Below are positions 47,064 through 58,481 of a stretch of 64,000 nucleotides of DNA, in pieces. Every line of letters begins with the position of its first letter. Position 1 is the stretch's first letter. Origin of the DNA: Desmodesmus armatus (Eukaryota; Chlorophyta; Chlorophyceae; Sphaeropleales; Scenedesmaceae); the NCBI GenBank assembly GCA_007449985.2, contig VIIQ02000002.1, forward strand, positions 1,426,001 through 1,490,000, written 5' to 3'. A model generated the notes under the pieces. That model was not told the DNA's origin. It searched no databases and was given only the letters and a program-made list of their open reading frames with translations. Made by a program: the position numbers and the translations under genes.

Positions 47064-50000
47064 TCAGTTCATGCGCAGCAGCACCCGTGTTGCCCCCGGT
47101 GCCTCCACCGCATGCTCCACTGCCTCCTGCCACTCCTCAGCAAAGCTGTACTCAGTGAAGTCGTGGGCCAGCAGCCCTGACCCCACCAGCTTGCCCAAAG
47201 AGCCCAGCAGGGCCCTCAGGCCCTCAGCTCCCTTGGGGGTGTCGGCAGCTAGGGCCTTGCGCACGTTGAACCCTGACACCTGCAAACCCCTGTGGACGTC
47301 AAGCAGAAAGGGATGCAGCCGGCGGTTGGCCTGTGCAGTCAGCAATTGCAGCCCTGCTGGTAGCTTGTCGATAAGACGCAAGCGGCAGCATGCAACACTG
47401 TAACACAGGGTCCATGTAAAACACATGTGAGCAAGGCTGATGCGATAGATTGCTCCACATTGCTTTTCACACCCACCTGAACACCCATGCCTGCCAGGGG
47501 AATGCAGGGCCCTTCCCGCCCAAGCATCCATACACTACCAGCCTACCACCCTGCAGGCAAGCCACCCGGCAGCAACAGGCACATGGCGAAACCTGTCGAG
47601 CTTGCATGCAGATGCCCAGGTGAAGCGCTTTGGCACCACTGCTGTTGCTGCTGCCGCTGCATGAGTGATGAAGTGGCTGACACTGTTAGCAACATGCCGG
47701 ACACATGCTGGCCTTTTACAGGCAGAGCCAACCCCATGCATGTTTAGTGTCACACTTGGTGTGGCAGCCGGCCCCCCTTCCACATGACTCCACACAGTGC
47801 ATGTGTGCACACATGCATGGGTGTGACGCCGCATGCCTTCCAGTGTCAAGGAACATGTGTTGAACCCACTCACCTGCTCCAGTGCATCTGCCAGGCGTGT
47901 CGCTGACTCCCCACCCACTGCATCCAGCGCCAGCTTAGGCTTGCCAAAGAACCGCTCAGACTGCAGTTGGGTCTGCACACAACACATGCAGCAACACACA
48001 CATGCAACATCACACCGAGGGTGTCGCAAAGCTCAGCAATGTTTCAGTCACATCACAATGTGCACAAGCACTGACTCTGAGAACGGGATGTTCCTTCTAC
48101 GCTGGTAGAGATATTTGCCAGATACCAGCAGTGCTGATGTCACGGCGTCCTGTTCCCGCATACATTCAGTAGAGTCGGTCATGTGGCACCGTGACGCTGC
48201 GGCTATCAGCCCAACCAGTACATTGACAGTGCCCCCCCCCCCCCCCCATGGCAGGTCTACCCACTGGGTGATACACTGCCTCACTTTCCCACACAGGCCA
48301 ACCCACTGGGTGATGGCATGCTGTCTCACCCCTCACGCCAACCCACATAAGCACAACAACATACAACCCCCCCTCCCTGCGCATTCCACCACCCCTGCCA
48401 CCCCACCTTGATGGATCCCTCATCCTTCAGGACCAGTGTGGCCCCTAAGGCCTTCAGCTGATCAGCTACAGCACAGAACCTGGCATCACTCTGGGCTTGT
48501 GTACCGCCGCCGCTGCCGCTGCCAGCAGCATGTGCCTTGCAGCGCAGCACAGCCACGGCCCTCAGCTTGAGCAGCTTGCACAGCTGCAGCATGGTCCTGC
48601 CCACAATGGAGTTGGCGGCGTTCAGGATGACACAGTCACCAGGCTGCATGGAAGGGGTCAGGGGCAGGGACAAGGGCAAGGGAGGGCAAGGTGGGCCAAA
48701 GAGTCAGCTTGCTGGCAAGCTGAGTAGCCGCTGGATGACATGATGTCATCGCCTGCTGTAGGGGTGGTCATCCCTCAGTACGTGCATCATGTGAACGTGG
48801 TGTGGTCGCAAATGTGAAGCATCTACCGCCTGCAGATCACATGTCATGTCATGCGCTGCCTCATCTGGCGATCAACACCACAATTGACGCAACATACGTC
48901 ATGCCAGTAGCATTTCAAGACAGCACCAAGCAACATTGGGCTCCCCCCCCCCAGTTGCAACCAGTGGTTCATGCCATGGGTGAAGTTCACCTTGAGTCCG
49001 CTGTGTGCCTCCAGCAGTTTGCATGCCAGGGCCAGCTCCTTGTGGATGGCCAGGTACTCAAGGGGTAGGGGCAGCTCATCTGACAGGGTAGCAGGCTCAG
49101 GCCCTGCAGCAGCACCAGCAACACCCAGTTAATGCCAAGTCATCTGCCAGGTTGCTGCTGCTAGCTAGTAGCCCTGTTTCCTTCTCTGTGTGGCCACACA
49201 TGGGCTTGGCAAAGATGAGTAAAGCTGTGGAGCAGTGGCTGAGATGATGCAAGGTATGCGCACGGGCTAGGTTGGTTTCCGGGATCAGTCTGGATACCCG
49301 CCCCACTGGCACTCATGAGTGAGCAACGGCCAATGCTGGTATCTGGGGGCCTCCCACTGCCCAGTGAGTGAGGCTGAACCGGGTACATGCTAAACAGCAT
49401 AAACAAACAGAATCAAGGCCTAGCCTGCCAGCATCCCCACCCCCCTGCACTGCCAGTGCATTCACCTTGTGACTGGACGACATCTCCAGTGCTGCTGTCC
49501 AGGGATGCCAGCTTGCCCACCCTGACCAGCTGCTTTGCCTTCACCACTGATGCCTGTGTGAAAGTTCCCAGCAGGGGTGTTGTTGGCAGCACCACATCAC
49601 CCTCTACAAGGTCCTTCACACCTGGACCAACCTGCATGCAGCAACACACACGACACAGCAGCAATGACATCAATAAGGCTCGTCCAGGTGGAGACATGGA
49701 GACCCCTCATGTTGGCCCTGTTTCAGTGGTTGCCTCCCCTGCCAAGGAAGAAAACATCAAACCACATCGAATCAAAGAACCCTCCCACCCTGTTCGAGCT
49801 GAACGCTTTGTAGGTGGAAGTGCTAGGACAAGGGGGGCAGGGGGGCAAGTGAACGTGTGGGAGTGCAAGCTGTATGCGCCACCTCGCAATCCGCAACAGC
49901 CATGGTGGCTGTCAGTTTGCATCCAACATCAATTCAAGGTGTTTCAGCTGACAATGTACAGATGCCTGAGGCTGTTAGCTCACCTTGAGCACCACCCCTA

Positions 50001-52922
50001 CTCCCTCATGTCCTACCACCTTTCAGTGTGCAACCGCCATTGTCACTGTCAGTTTGCGTCAAAGAGAAGGGTGTCCCCTCCTTTCCCTCCCTCCCAGCTT
50101 GCACTCCCAACGTACTGTACTAAAGCCTGAGGCTGTTGACTCACCTTGAGCACCACCCCCACTCCCTCATGTCCTGCCACAAAGGGAGGTTCCTTGCTCT
50201 GGTCGTCGTAGAGCCCCCCTAGCCGCATGGTGTACACGTCAGCAGGGGTGACGGGCACTACCCGCATCTCAACATACACCTGCAGGGCATGATGCAGGCG
50301 GCAACAGTACACCCTGGCACCAATGGTTGAACAGCCACGCAGGTGTTGGGAAAGACCATGGTATACGGACAGCCAAGTTGAGCGGGTATGGCCCTTACCC
50401 TCAAAATACCCTCAAGTAAAAACTATTATCACCTCGTCTTCTGTCCCCTCCGCCTCCCAGGCTCTGGTCCTGCTGCCACCTGCCAACTGTCAGCCCTCAT
50501 CTTGCCCTCCCCGCTCCCTCAACCGTACTCCCCTGCCCTCCCTGCCTCTCGGCAGAGCTGAGTTCTGCAGGCCCAGCTGCTTCTTACTAGCACTGTGCAG
50601 TGACACATCATGTCAGCACTTATGGAAGGTATACCGCCTCACCTGGCCCCATTCCAGCTCAGCCGGCAGGGTGTGTGCCACCAGCTGCACCTGCTCCTGG
50701 GGCCTGCCTTCGTCGGCTAACTGTCAGCCCCTCATCTTGCCCTCCCCGCTCCCTCCCCTGCCCTCCCCTGCCTCTCGGCAAAGCTGAGTTCTGCAGGCCC
50801 AGCCGCTTCTTACTAGCACTGTACAGTGAGTGACATGTCACCACTTGTTGCCTCACCTGGCCCCACTCCAGCTCAGCAGGCAGGGTGTGTGCAACCAGCT
50901 GCACCTGATCCTGAGGCCTGCCGGGCCCCTTGCACACTGCAGCAAGCACTGAGCGTGCTGGCAGGGGCACACCCTCATAGCTGGACTTCACAACACCAAA
51001 CTGCTCTGCAATGGTGTCAGCTGTGTAGATAGAGGTGCCCCCTGAGCCCCTGGCACGCATCCAGGCCTGCAAGGCGGGAAGCCGGCAGCAGGCACATTCC
51101 ATGTGGGTGTATGCATGCTCAGCGGTTGCTCAAACTGCGTGGAATGACGGTTGCGTTGCTCTGGGGATACTGTCGAATTGGCTGGTTGCTTCTGCGAGCT
51201 CAAAGCAGGTTGCATTTGCGTCACACATTTGCGCGCATGCACAGGCCTGTGCAACTTCAACTTGCTGGCCCACCGGGTGTCATGCACCAACTACTGGTGT
51301 AGCCAGGTACCACTGCCCTGCCGTCTGCCCTCAATCATGGAGGCAAATTGTTATTGCCACTGGCAGAAGACAGTGTGGCTCAAGAGTAGGGATGGGCCAA
51401 ACCGTATGTGGCTGCTTTTCACATACGTATATATACGTATGTTACATACGTATCCGTATATATACTAGTATGTCAAGCGTATGTTTTCAGGGGGTCGTCA
51501 GGGAAGTCACTGTTAAGACTGCAGGCTGGCGCCATGCCTTTGATTATCATGTAATATAACTTAATAAAGTGTTATTCTAACTATTGTAATGTTTCCGCGG
51601 TCAAGCGCGCGCCCACAGCACCACATTTCCACCCTCCCGGTGGGTCGACGGTTGATGCGAGTCCCGAAGTTGGGGTTGCGGACTAATGCATTCAAAGAGT
51701 ATGGCAAAATAAAGCTGCCAAATCATTCAAACGTAATTCAAAGAAGCATTCCTTACGTTATGCAGCTGAAATCTGCAGATTCTGAAAACCGTAACTGCCA
51801 CTGTAACTGTCGGCCATCTGGGAGCACATACGTATGTTATACGTATATATACGCATACGGTGAAAATACGTACGTACATACGCATACGCTTTGGCCCATC
51901 CCTACTCAAGAGGTATGGCTTAAGGTGTGGGGTGCGGGGTCATGGGGTCTGCCACTCACCTCAAACCCTGCAGTGTGGCTCTGCGTCCGAGTTTCTGTCT
52001 GGCGGATGGCGATCTGGTCAGCCACAGATGCTGCCAAGCTGCTGGCTGCAGCTGTCTGGCGTGACACCTTGTCAGCAAAACTGCCTGCACAGCGATCAAT
52101 CCATGGGTGGTGAACAGGACTTAATCCATTTGGGTCGGCCCGGGTTGTCGGGCACAGGTGGCCACTTACAACATTGCCAACAACTGCTAGCACAACAGAG
52201 CTACCTGCTAGCCTGGCAGATCTACTACAGATGAGCGTTTGCAGTTAGCGCCTGCACATGCCATTACAGCACTGTTGCAGGGCCTGCTCAGCTGTTGCTC
52301 AACTGGCCTTGGTGAGAGCGAAAAACAGGGGAAGACACGTTGCACTGCAGCCAGGCCAAGAGCTTACCTCCTGCAAAACCTTCCACAAACTCCTCCCCCG
52401 CGCTCTTGCGGATCTCCCCAGTAGCGTCATAGTGGGCCCTCTGCACAGCCGCGAAGCATAAAGCAAGGACAGCAACGTCTCACAGGTAAGCCATCAAGCA
52501 AGAGTGCCCTACAGGAAGCTGAGTGCTTGCAATTTCCCTGGAAGATATACTAGTAGCCCGACCTACCTTGTCTTCGTCAGACAGCACATTGTAGGCTGTT
52601 ACCAGTCTGTGGAATTCATCTGCATCTCCTCCTTTGTCTGGATGTGCACGGGTCCTGAGCGTCCTGAAGGCCCGCTTGATCTGCAAATTACACGCAACAA
52701 GGACAATCATGCAATGTAATGGGGTGTTGAATGGTGTTGTGGGCCGCACACACCCATCTGATGAAACTCCTACATGCAGCAGATGGCACTGTTGTTCTCT
52801 GGCACTCAGCAAGCTTTGCGAGGCTCAGATAGGTATAAGCAATGTTACTGGTAATACTTCGAGATAGTCACCTCTGCTTGCGAGGCACCGCGCTCCACAC
52901 CCAGCGCTCCATACAGATCCAT
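47064..52922 (-). CDS. MECR: J-domain fused to mitochondrial-type 2-enoyl thioester reductase
   Basis: Twelve exons: 52922-52872, 52680-52567, 52440-52368, 52084-51960, 51066-50857, 50279-50145, 49631-49466, 49103-48991, 48643-48407, 47972-47874, 47550-47477, 47289-47064; 540 residues, all phases matching. Residues 1-65 are a J-domain: YGALGVERGASQAE, HPD at 30-32, AYNVLSDEDKRAHYD. A linker with EEFVEGFAGGSF and HTAGFEAWMRARG follows. From about 150 comes an MDR-family enoyl reductase: PVTPADVY and GGLY (Y215, at the position of the catalytic tyrosine of MECR/Etr1), AGHEGVG, nucleotide-binding NAANSIVG (337-344), LVVYGCLGGKGPAFPWQAWVF, LQVSGFNVRK. MECR reduces trans-2-enoyl-ACP with NADPH in mitochondrial fatty-acid synthesis, which feeds lipoate. 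J-domains recruit Hsp70. No obvious presequence precedes the J-domain. Either half might be a separate transcript, but no stop or start separates them. Confidence 0.85.
48232..48247 (+). repeat. C16 homopolymer in an intron
   Basis: Sixteen consecutive C in the intron between exons 9 and 10 of the J-domain/enoyl-reductase gene. Similar G runs occur at 35852-35863 (senescence-gene intron) and 61262-61274 (TAP38 intron). Confidence 0.95.
49964..50185. repeat. 161-bp-offset duplication copying the 3' end of exon 6
   Basis: Sequence from GCCTGAGGCTGTT through the end of exon 6 (GTGGTGCTCAAGGTGAG on the minus strand) appears at 50125-50185 as the real exon and donor. It appears again at 49964-50024 inside the next intron. 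The copy retains a usable-looking donor but lacks the upstream part of the exon. Confidence 0.85.
50485..50930. repeat. Tandem duplication of about 234 bp copying the 3' end of exon 5
   Basis: Two copies (about 50485-50718 and 50719-50930) share intron sequence plus the last roughly 65 bases of exon 5 (VQLVAHTLPAELEWGQ and its GTGAGG donor). The copy at 50719-50930 includes the real exon end; the one at 50641-50708 is a partial exon relic in the intron. Confidence 0.9.
51387..51904. mobile_element. hAT-type MITE, 518 bp, in an intron
   Basis: Terminal inverted repeats begin TAGGGATGGGCCAAA and match over about 22 bases with one mismatch. The element is flanked by identical 8-bp duplications CTCAAGAG at 51379-51386 and 51905-51912. 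The 8-bp duplication and the TAGGGATGGGC end are typical of the hAT superfamily. The interior has AT-rich ATACGTATATA motifs near both ends and no transposase frame, so it is non-autonomous. It sits in the intron between exons 4 and 5 of the J-domain/enoyl-reductase gene. Confidence 0.93.
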
Positions 52923-55226
52923 GGCGGGGGACGCACTGCAGGACGGCAAGTTGACCTCCGATGATGCGCTAGCATAACCAATGTTGACAAGTACAGCATC
53001 TTGGTGCACACATCGTGCTTATGTGTGCGCAGGTTCGACAGGCCGAGGTGCAGAAGCCCACTTCAACCTGTTTGAATTGGTCAGCTGTGTTGATGGTGAA
53101 AGCCATCACCGTTTTTCAGTTGCCATCCAAGCGAACCTTAGATCATGTGCTTGTGGGACAACGAAAGCAACTGGCATGCATTGATGCATATGCAGATGAT
53201 GTGCATGCATGTGAGCGGATCAGGTTCGCTGGTCTGTGCAACATGCTTCGTACAACATTCGTTCCATTCTGTGAGGCTTCTCAACCCACTGGCACCTCAC
53301 TGGTGTAGTGTAGTACACTGAGCCACCATGCATTGTGTTGACCACGCCAGGTTACACAACCCAACAGCCGCCTCATACCAACAGCCGGCAGTCCCAGCAA
53401 TTATGACGCCCACACTGCAACAGGCTGGAGCTCAACTCAACCTTTTCGACCACCACACACACGCACGTGACATGCCTCAAGCACACGTGCTGGTATGATA
53501 CAACAAAAAGAAAAAACAAGCTGTTGGGGCCGGCGCACGACGCCGCGCATACAGTGGTGAAGGCGTTGTCATGCCTTCCCATACGCTGATACATACCGCA
53601 CGACCTTCTGAACGACAGAACGCTGCCTGGCTATTGCATCCCAATGTACATGGAGGAGTGTCAAAAAGGGCCTCAGAAGGCCTGCTACAGGGTTCCTCCA
53701 AAAGGGCACACAAAAAGCGAGCACAACAGCAACAGCACACAAAAGACTACAAACCTACACAGCCCTGACATTCTGTCCTGTGCGTCTCAGTCCGGGGATT
53801 GTGCATCACAACGGGGTGGGAAAAACTGGAAACGTCAGCATGGAAGGGACATCATGCAGAAGCAGCAAAGAAAAGGACACATCATGGCGCAAGCAACAGC
53901 ACCAACCACGGTGACATCAGGAACTTTCAGATGGCACCATGCAACTTCGTGACACGTCATGTGGGTTTGCAACATGACTGCTTAAAAAGGGCAGGGGGAT
54001 GCGTTGCCAGCACAAACTGCACAGCTGTAATGCAGGAAGCTCCGCGACACACCACACACACGTGCAAGCAAAAGGAGGCCACCTGGCGGTGGTGGGCACA
54101 ACAGAGTACCTGCTGTGTGGTGATTGCACACTTGCCAACGGACCAGACTCGGTGCACACATGCAAGACAGCAGCAGTGTTGATGCCGGTTCAAGCAAGCA
54201 ACACAGCCACAACAAAACACCGTCACAACCCGACGCAAAGCACACCCTGCCTAGTCACTGCCCTCTTGTCCTGACCCCTACCACGCCCAGTAGTAAAACT
54301 CCCCCAGCACAGCAGAAGATATGAAAGGCATGTACACTCGGCACATGCCACTGTCATTTGCACCAGCACCAACAAGCCTTGCCTGCCTCTGCAGAGCACC
54401 CTCCTGCTGACTGACGTGCAAAAACACTCACACATACACAAACACACCACACTGAGCACTGCTGCGGGTGAGTTGCACCTCCCAGCAGATCCCTAAAGCC
54501 CTCAAGGCACTCCACACAAGGCACACCACACAAACACACAGGCTGATGCTGCTGACCCACAGTTGTACGTCAAGCAGCCCACAGCCAAGCAAAGAGACAA
54601 ACATAGTTGAGTGAGAGGCCGCTGTTGCATCCACAAAGCAGACAGCGGCTCTCAAATGTGAAGCAAGGGTGGGGTCAAGCCCCCCCACAGTACTCTCTGG
54701 GACAGATCCTCTGCACCAAGCGTCTTCTGCCCAAGCTCCTCTCCCTGCCACTGACTGCCTCCACGCACCGAACAACTCAACAAAAGCACAGCCTGCAGAC
54801 AGACGTGAGCCCGCACAAAATGTGGTGCAAAGTGTATGCATTGCACTTCACCGAGGCAACCATAAACAGTGTGGGCCATACAAACAGCACCCCGTGCACC
54901 AGGCAGCACCTTGACTGTGCTGCCTGGCATTCAACCCTGACAGAGGCTCTTGCTGCAGCGTGCTGCAGCAAATCCCACAGACCTCACTCATGGTAGCTGT
55001 GAGATGCACGCGCGCGGGCACCGCAGTGCACATGTCGCTGGTCAGATCAACAATCCAGCATGCTGGACAGAACAGGCAGCACCCAAGCAGCACTCCAAAG
55101 CATCCCGCTTGTCACTCCCAGTCAGTAAAGCCCCAAGCCCATATGCACCAGACACACGGCCAAAGCCTGCACCATGTCTAGCAGCAGCAGCTGCTGTAAC
55201 ACTGCACAAAGAAGACCATCCAGCCC
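52923..55226. other. Intergenic: promoter of the fusion gene and 3' UTR of the next gene
   Basis: 2.3 kb between two minus-strand genes. No frame gave a recognisable product; the minus-strand frames around 54428-54841 are Cys/Val/Ser-rich with no splice support. Expected content is the 5' region of the J-domain/reductase gene near 52923-53300 and a long 3' UTR of the 55227-56402 gene. I could not define either boundary. Confidence 0.4.
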
Positions 55227-56402
55227 TCAGTTGCTGTGCACACGGTGCACAACAAATGCAGCCACTGCTGCTGCAGCGGCCACAGACACCACCACCGTGG
55301 TTGCAGCAGCTGCGGCTGTGATGCCTGTGCTGCTGTCCCAAAACACCTCATACGGGGCTGCGTCCTGCTCAGGTGTCCACAAGCTGCACACACGCTGCCA
55401 CAAAGAGGCCAGCAGAGGGGTGGGCTCCTCAGCTGGCAGGGTGTACACCACAGAATCACCCCAGCTGACCCTCTTCTTGCTGCTGCTAGTGCTGCAGGAG
55501 GAAAGTGCCCTGCCGCTGCTGGGGACAGAGCTGCATGGGCTGTCTGGGGCGACAGGTGCGGGGGCAGCAGCAGTGGCGGCAGCTGCAGCGGCCAGCGCGG
55601 CTGCGGCCAGGCCTGCCTGGTCACTGCTGCAGCAGCTGCTGCTGTGCTGGAGGCTGCGGGACGGGCTGGCAAGCCCGTCGGACCCTGGTGCTGTTGAGTG
55701 GCTCAGGGTCCTGCAGCAGCCAGCCTCAGCTGAGGCTGCTTTGGCTGCTGGGAGCTGTGGTGCCTGCTGCAGCTCAGACCAGAGCTGGCTGAGGATCTGC
55801 TGCTGTTGCTGCTGGGACAGCTGAGTGTGGGCCTGCAGGTTTGCTGCAGCAGCTTTGTGTGCTGCTGCCCCAAGAGACGCCACGACCACTGAGCCATCCG
55901 GCTCAGCACTGCTGGTGTCCGACTGCTCCAGGGCTGCCGCGTCCTGCAAACTGGGGTAGCTGTCCATGCTGTCACAGCTGTATGCTGCAGCTGCTGTTGC
56001 TGTTGCCTCCAGGGGCGTGCTGGCCTCCTGCTGCTCGTGCTGAAGCTCCTGCAAGGACCCAACAGCTGCAGGAGGAGGGGAAGCTGCCCTGGACTCTGCT
56101 TGGGTGGGCCTCCTGACTGGCAGCAGGTCCACAGCGCTGCAACAAGCAACAGCTGAAGCCTGTGAACCGGCTGACAGCGCCTCCTGTGACTGGGGTAGCT
56201 GCTGCGCTGCTGTTGGCTGCGGCATCTGCTCCTGCTGCTGACCCAAAGGGTGCTGGAGGTGCTTGGCTGGCCGCTGTGGCACAGGCTGCGGCCCAACAGC
56301 TGCTGCGATCGACTCAGCAAGGTACATGGGCACGCTGGCTGCCCACGTTGGACTTGCTGTGGTTGGCACTTGGGTGTTGGAGGACATTGTGATTGTGCAC
56401 AT
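55227..56402 (-). CDS. Tail-anchored low-complexity protein with RVxF-type PP1-docking motif
   Basis: Single exon of 391 codons from the ATG at 56402 (a second ATG is at 56387; the frame is open to 56594 but that part overlaps the AT-richer 5' UTR). I do not recognise the family. Most of the chain is Gln/Ser/Ala/Pro-rich. The conserved-looking part is the last 90 residues. There KKRVSW (coded at 55461-55478) fits the [RK]-V-x-[FW] consensus used by regulators to bind protein phosphatase 1. It is followed by GDSVVYTLPAEEPTPLLASLW and the WTPEQDAAPYEVFWD segment. A hydrophobic Ala/Val helix and a short VHRVHSN end look like a C-terminal tail anchor, so the protein would face the cytosol. PP1 targeting is an inference from the motif alone. 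Confidence 0.65.
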   Translation of the reverse strand: MCTITMSSNTQVPTTASPTWAASVPMYLAESIAAAVGPQPVPQRPAKHLQHPLGQQQEQMPQPTAAQQLPQSQEALSAGSQASAVACCSAVDLLPVRRPTQAESRAASPPPAAVGSLQELQHEQQEASTPLEATATAAAAYSCDSMDSYPSLQDAAALEQSDTSSAEPDGSVVVASLGAAAHKAAAANLQAHTQLSQQQQQQILSQLWSELQQAPQLPAAKAASAEAGCCRTLSHSTAPGSDGLASPSRSLQHSSSCCSSDQAGLAAAALAAAAAATAAAPAPVAPDSPCSSVPSSGRALSSCSTSSSKKRVSWGDSVVYTLPAEEPTPLLASLWQRVCSLWTPEQDAAPYEVFWDSSTGITAAAAATTVVVSVAAAAAVAAFVVHRVHSN

Positions 56403-58481
56403 TGGCTCTTGCCGCTGGAAGTGCAGAGATGGCCTGGGCAGGCTGATACACCTCTTTTGATGTGAAATATGAGCAGACGTAAGCACAGGCTGCACCAAAG
56501 GCTGCCTTTTTTTGCGAGAGTTCACGCCGAGCCGAAAGCAGAGTATGTTTCGAAAAGGGGCCAAACACCGTCTCAGTACCTTGGTGGAAAACAATGAACC
56601 ACGTTGGTGTTGAGTTCTCGTGTAGGAGGCCTAGGGTCTGTTATGTTGGTGACCTTTAGTGTGGCATGACACGCAGCTACGCCGTGATACCACCAAGAAA
56701 GGGTTTCGCACGTGCAAAATAGTATTACTGTTGTCTGTGACCCATCTCAGGATCTTAGGGGATGAGAGGCTTTCCAGTGCAAATGTGATCTGGCAGCTGT
56801 GGAGCCGGGCTGCGCGGACAGGAGGCTGATGCCCTTTTATACCAATGAAACATGGTTACAGATGGAATGTGCCCTGTCACCCGCCGTCCCGCCTCCCTCT
56901 CTGCCTGCCTCCTTTCTCCCCCCAGTGGAGTGGAACCTTGGCCTGACCACCATCTGGCCGATCTTGGTCTGACCACCATCTGGTGTTGGATTGCTCAGTA
57001 TGCTTCTCCTTGATCGACAGCCACATGTTGCATTACAAAATGCCGATTTTCAGGCCCTGCACTTGCAGGAAGCTTCACGTTGACAGTTTTCTTCAGCATG
57101 AACCCACGGATATTCCTCCAACCCACAAGCACATGTACGTACTCACAGCCTCCCTCGCTGGGCACAGACTGCAGATGTAGCCACCCAGAGTCTGGGTCCC
57201 AGACACCTGACTCCCACACAAGCTTTGAAGGACACCACTCAATCCAACCCCACCAAACCCTGTCATTCTGCCCACATCCCATGACAGCCCCCCAAACCCT
57301 AGAGATGGCAATGCTGTCTGTACTCCATCCTACGCACAAAAAGGGGAGCTGCTATATGAAAACAAGCTCCAGCGCCAAGCTGGGGTCTAGTTTGCCTGGC
57401 AGAGCCAACTACAGCGGATGGCATGTGTGGGTACCAATGGCACAAAGAAGCAAGCTCAGGATGCAACCGGCACCAGACGGGTGCGCCAACATCGCAATCA
57501 GCAAAACGACGCGACAGCCTGTGCTGATGCACAAAGGCATGGCCGCAGAAGCAGTAATGCACCCTGCGTGCATTGCCCCTGCAGGACCTCAGCACAGTGT
57601 AACACAAAAAGGCTGTCAGGCACTACGGCCTTGATGCAGTTCAGTAGTGAGGAGGTCTGGTGACAAGCTGGTGCTGTGTGCACCCAAGTCGCCTGCAGGA
57701 GGCATGCACTCTAAGGCAAAACCACCCAACTCTCTAGGGGAAAAACAAGCAGACAGCCAGTAGGGCTGTGGCACACTCCACACATGATGATACACCACCA
57801 CACTGCTCCCTGAGGGGCCAGGGCTTCAGCCAATCCTGGCATTCGCAAGAAGGGCAATGCTGCCATGTGGCGCAGTATAGCCACACGCAGGAGCGCAGGA
57901 CAGCACATAGTGATATTGCCCTGTCTTGCTAACTACTCCGACCTCAGACACAGGTGAGGACCTTGTGTTGAAAACCCTGGTGAGCCTGTACACCACGGAT
58001 ACACAGGGAGCTGGAAAGACTGGATATGAGCATTGCAGCATGCTGCGATGGCATGCAGCAACAGGGGCAGCCAGCCTGCTCTACCTCAACCACCACCACA
58101 ACTACAAAGCATTAGTCAACTTGAGATGCCGTCACAACAGCAATAAGCCACACATCAAGGAAACCCCAACATGCACAGAAGCATACCCCAAAAGACCCTC
58201 CTCCCCCAGCACACCACACAACTGCTGGCGTAAGTTTGCTTGCGCTTTCCTCATAGACCAGTTGCATGCAAGGAAAGCCTCGACAACAGCAACCAACAAC
58301 GCCAACCCACATGGGCCCTTGCGACATGACGGGCAGATGCAGACGGTCAAGAAGCACCAACAGCATGCCAACGCAATCTGGCTGCCCCAGACATGACTTG
58401 GTGACGACCCATACAGCTGCTTGCCCTTTTGCTGCTCTGCTGCTGCTGCAGCAGCTGCGCCTGTCCAAGCAGTTGCCTGTG
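56403..58481. other. 5' region of the tail-anchored protein gene and 3' UTR of the HPP gene
   Basis: 56403-56760 is less GC-rich than the coding exons and should hold the promoter/5' UTR of the minus-strand gene at 55227-56402. The rest is probably the 3' UTR of the HPP gene. Minus-strand TGTAA occurs at 57033-57037, about 1.45 kb past its stop. No other exon was supported. Confidence 0.4.

Noticed and set aside
54428..54841. 137-codon minus-strand frame
   Set aside because: Cys/Val-rich with no family features; it falls in a probable 3' UTR.
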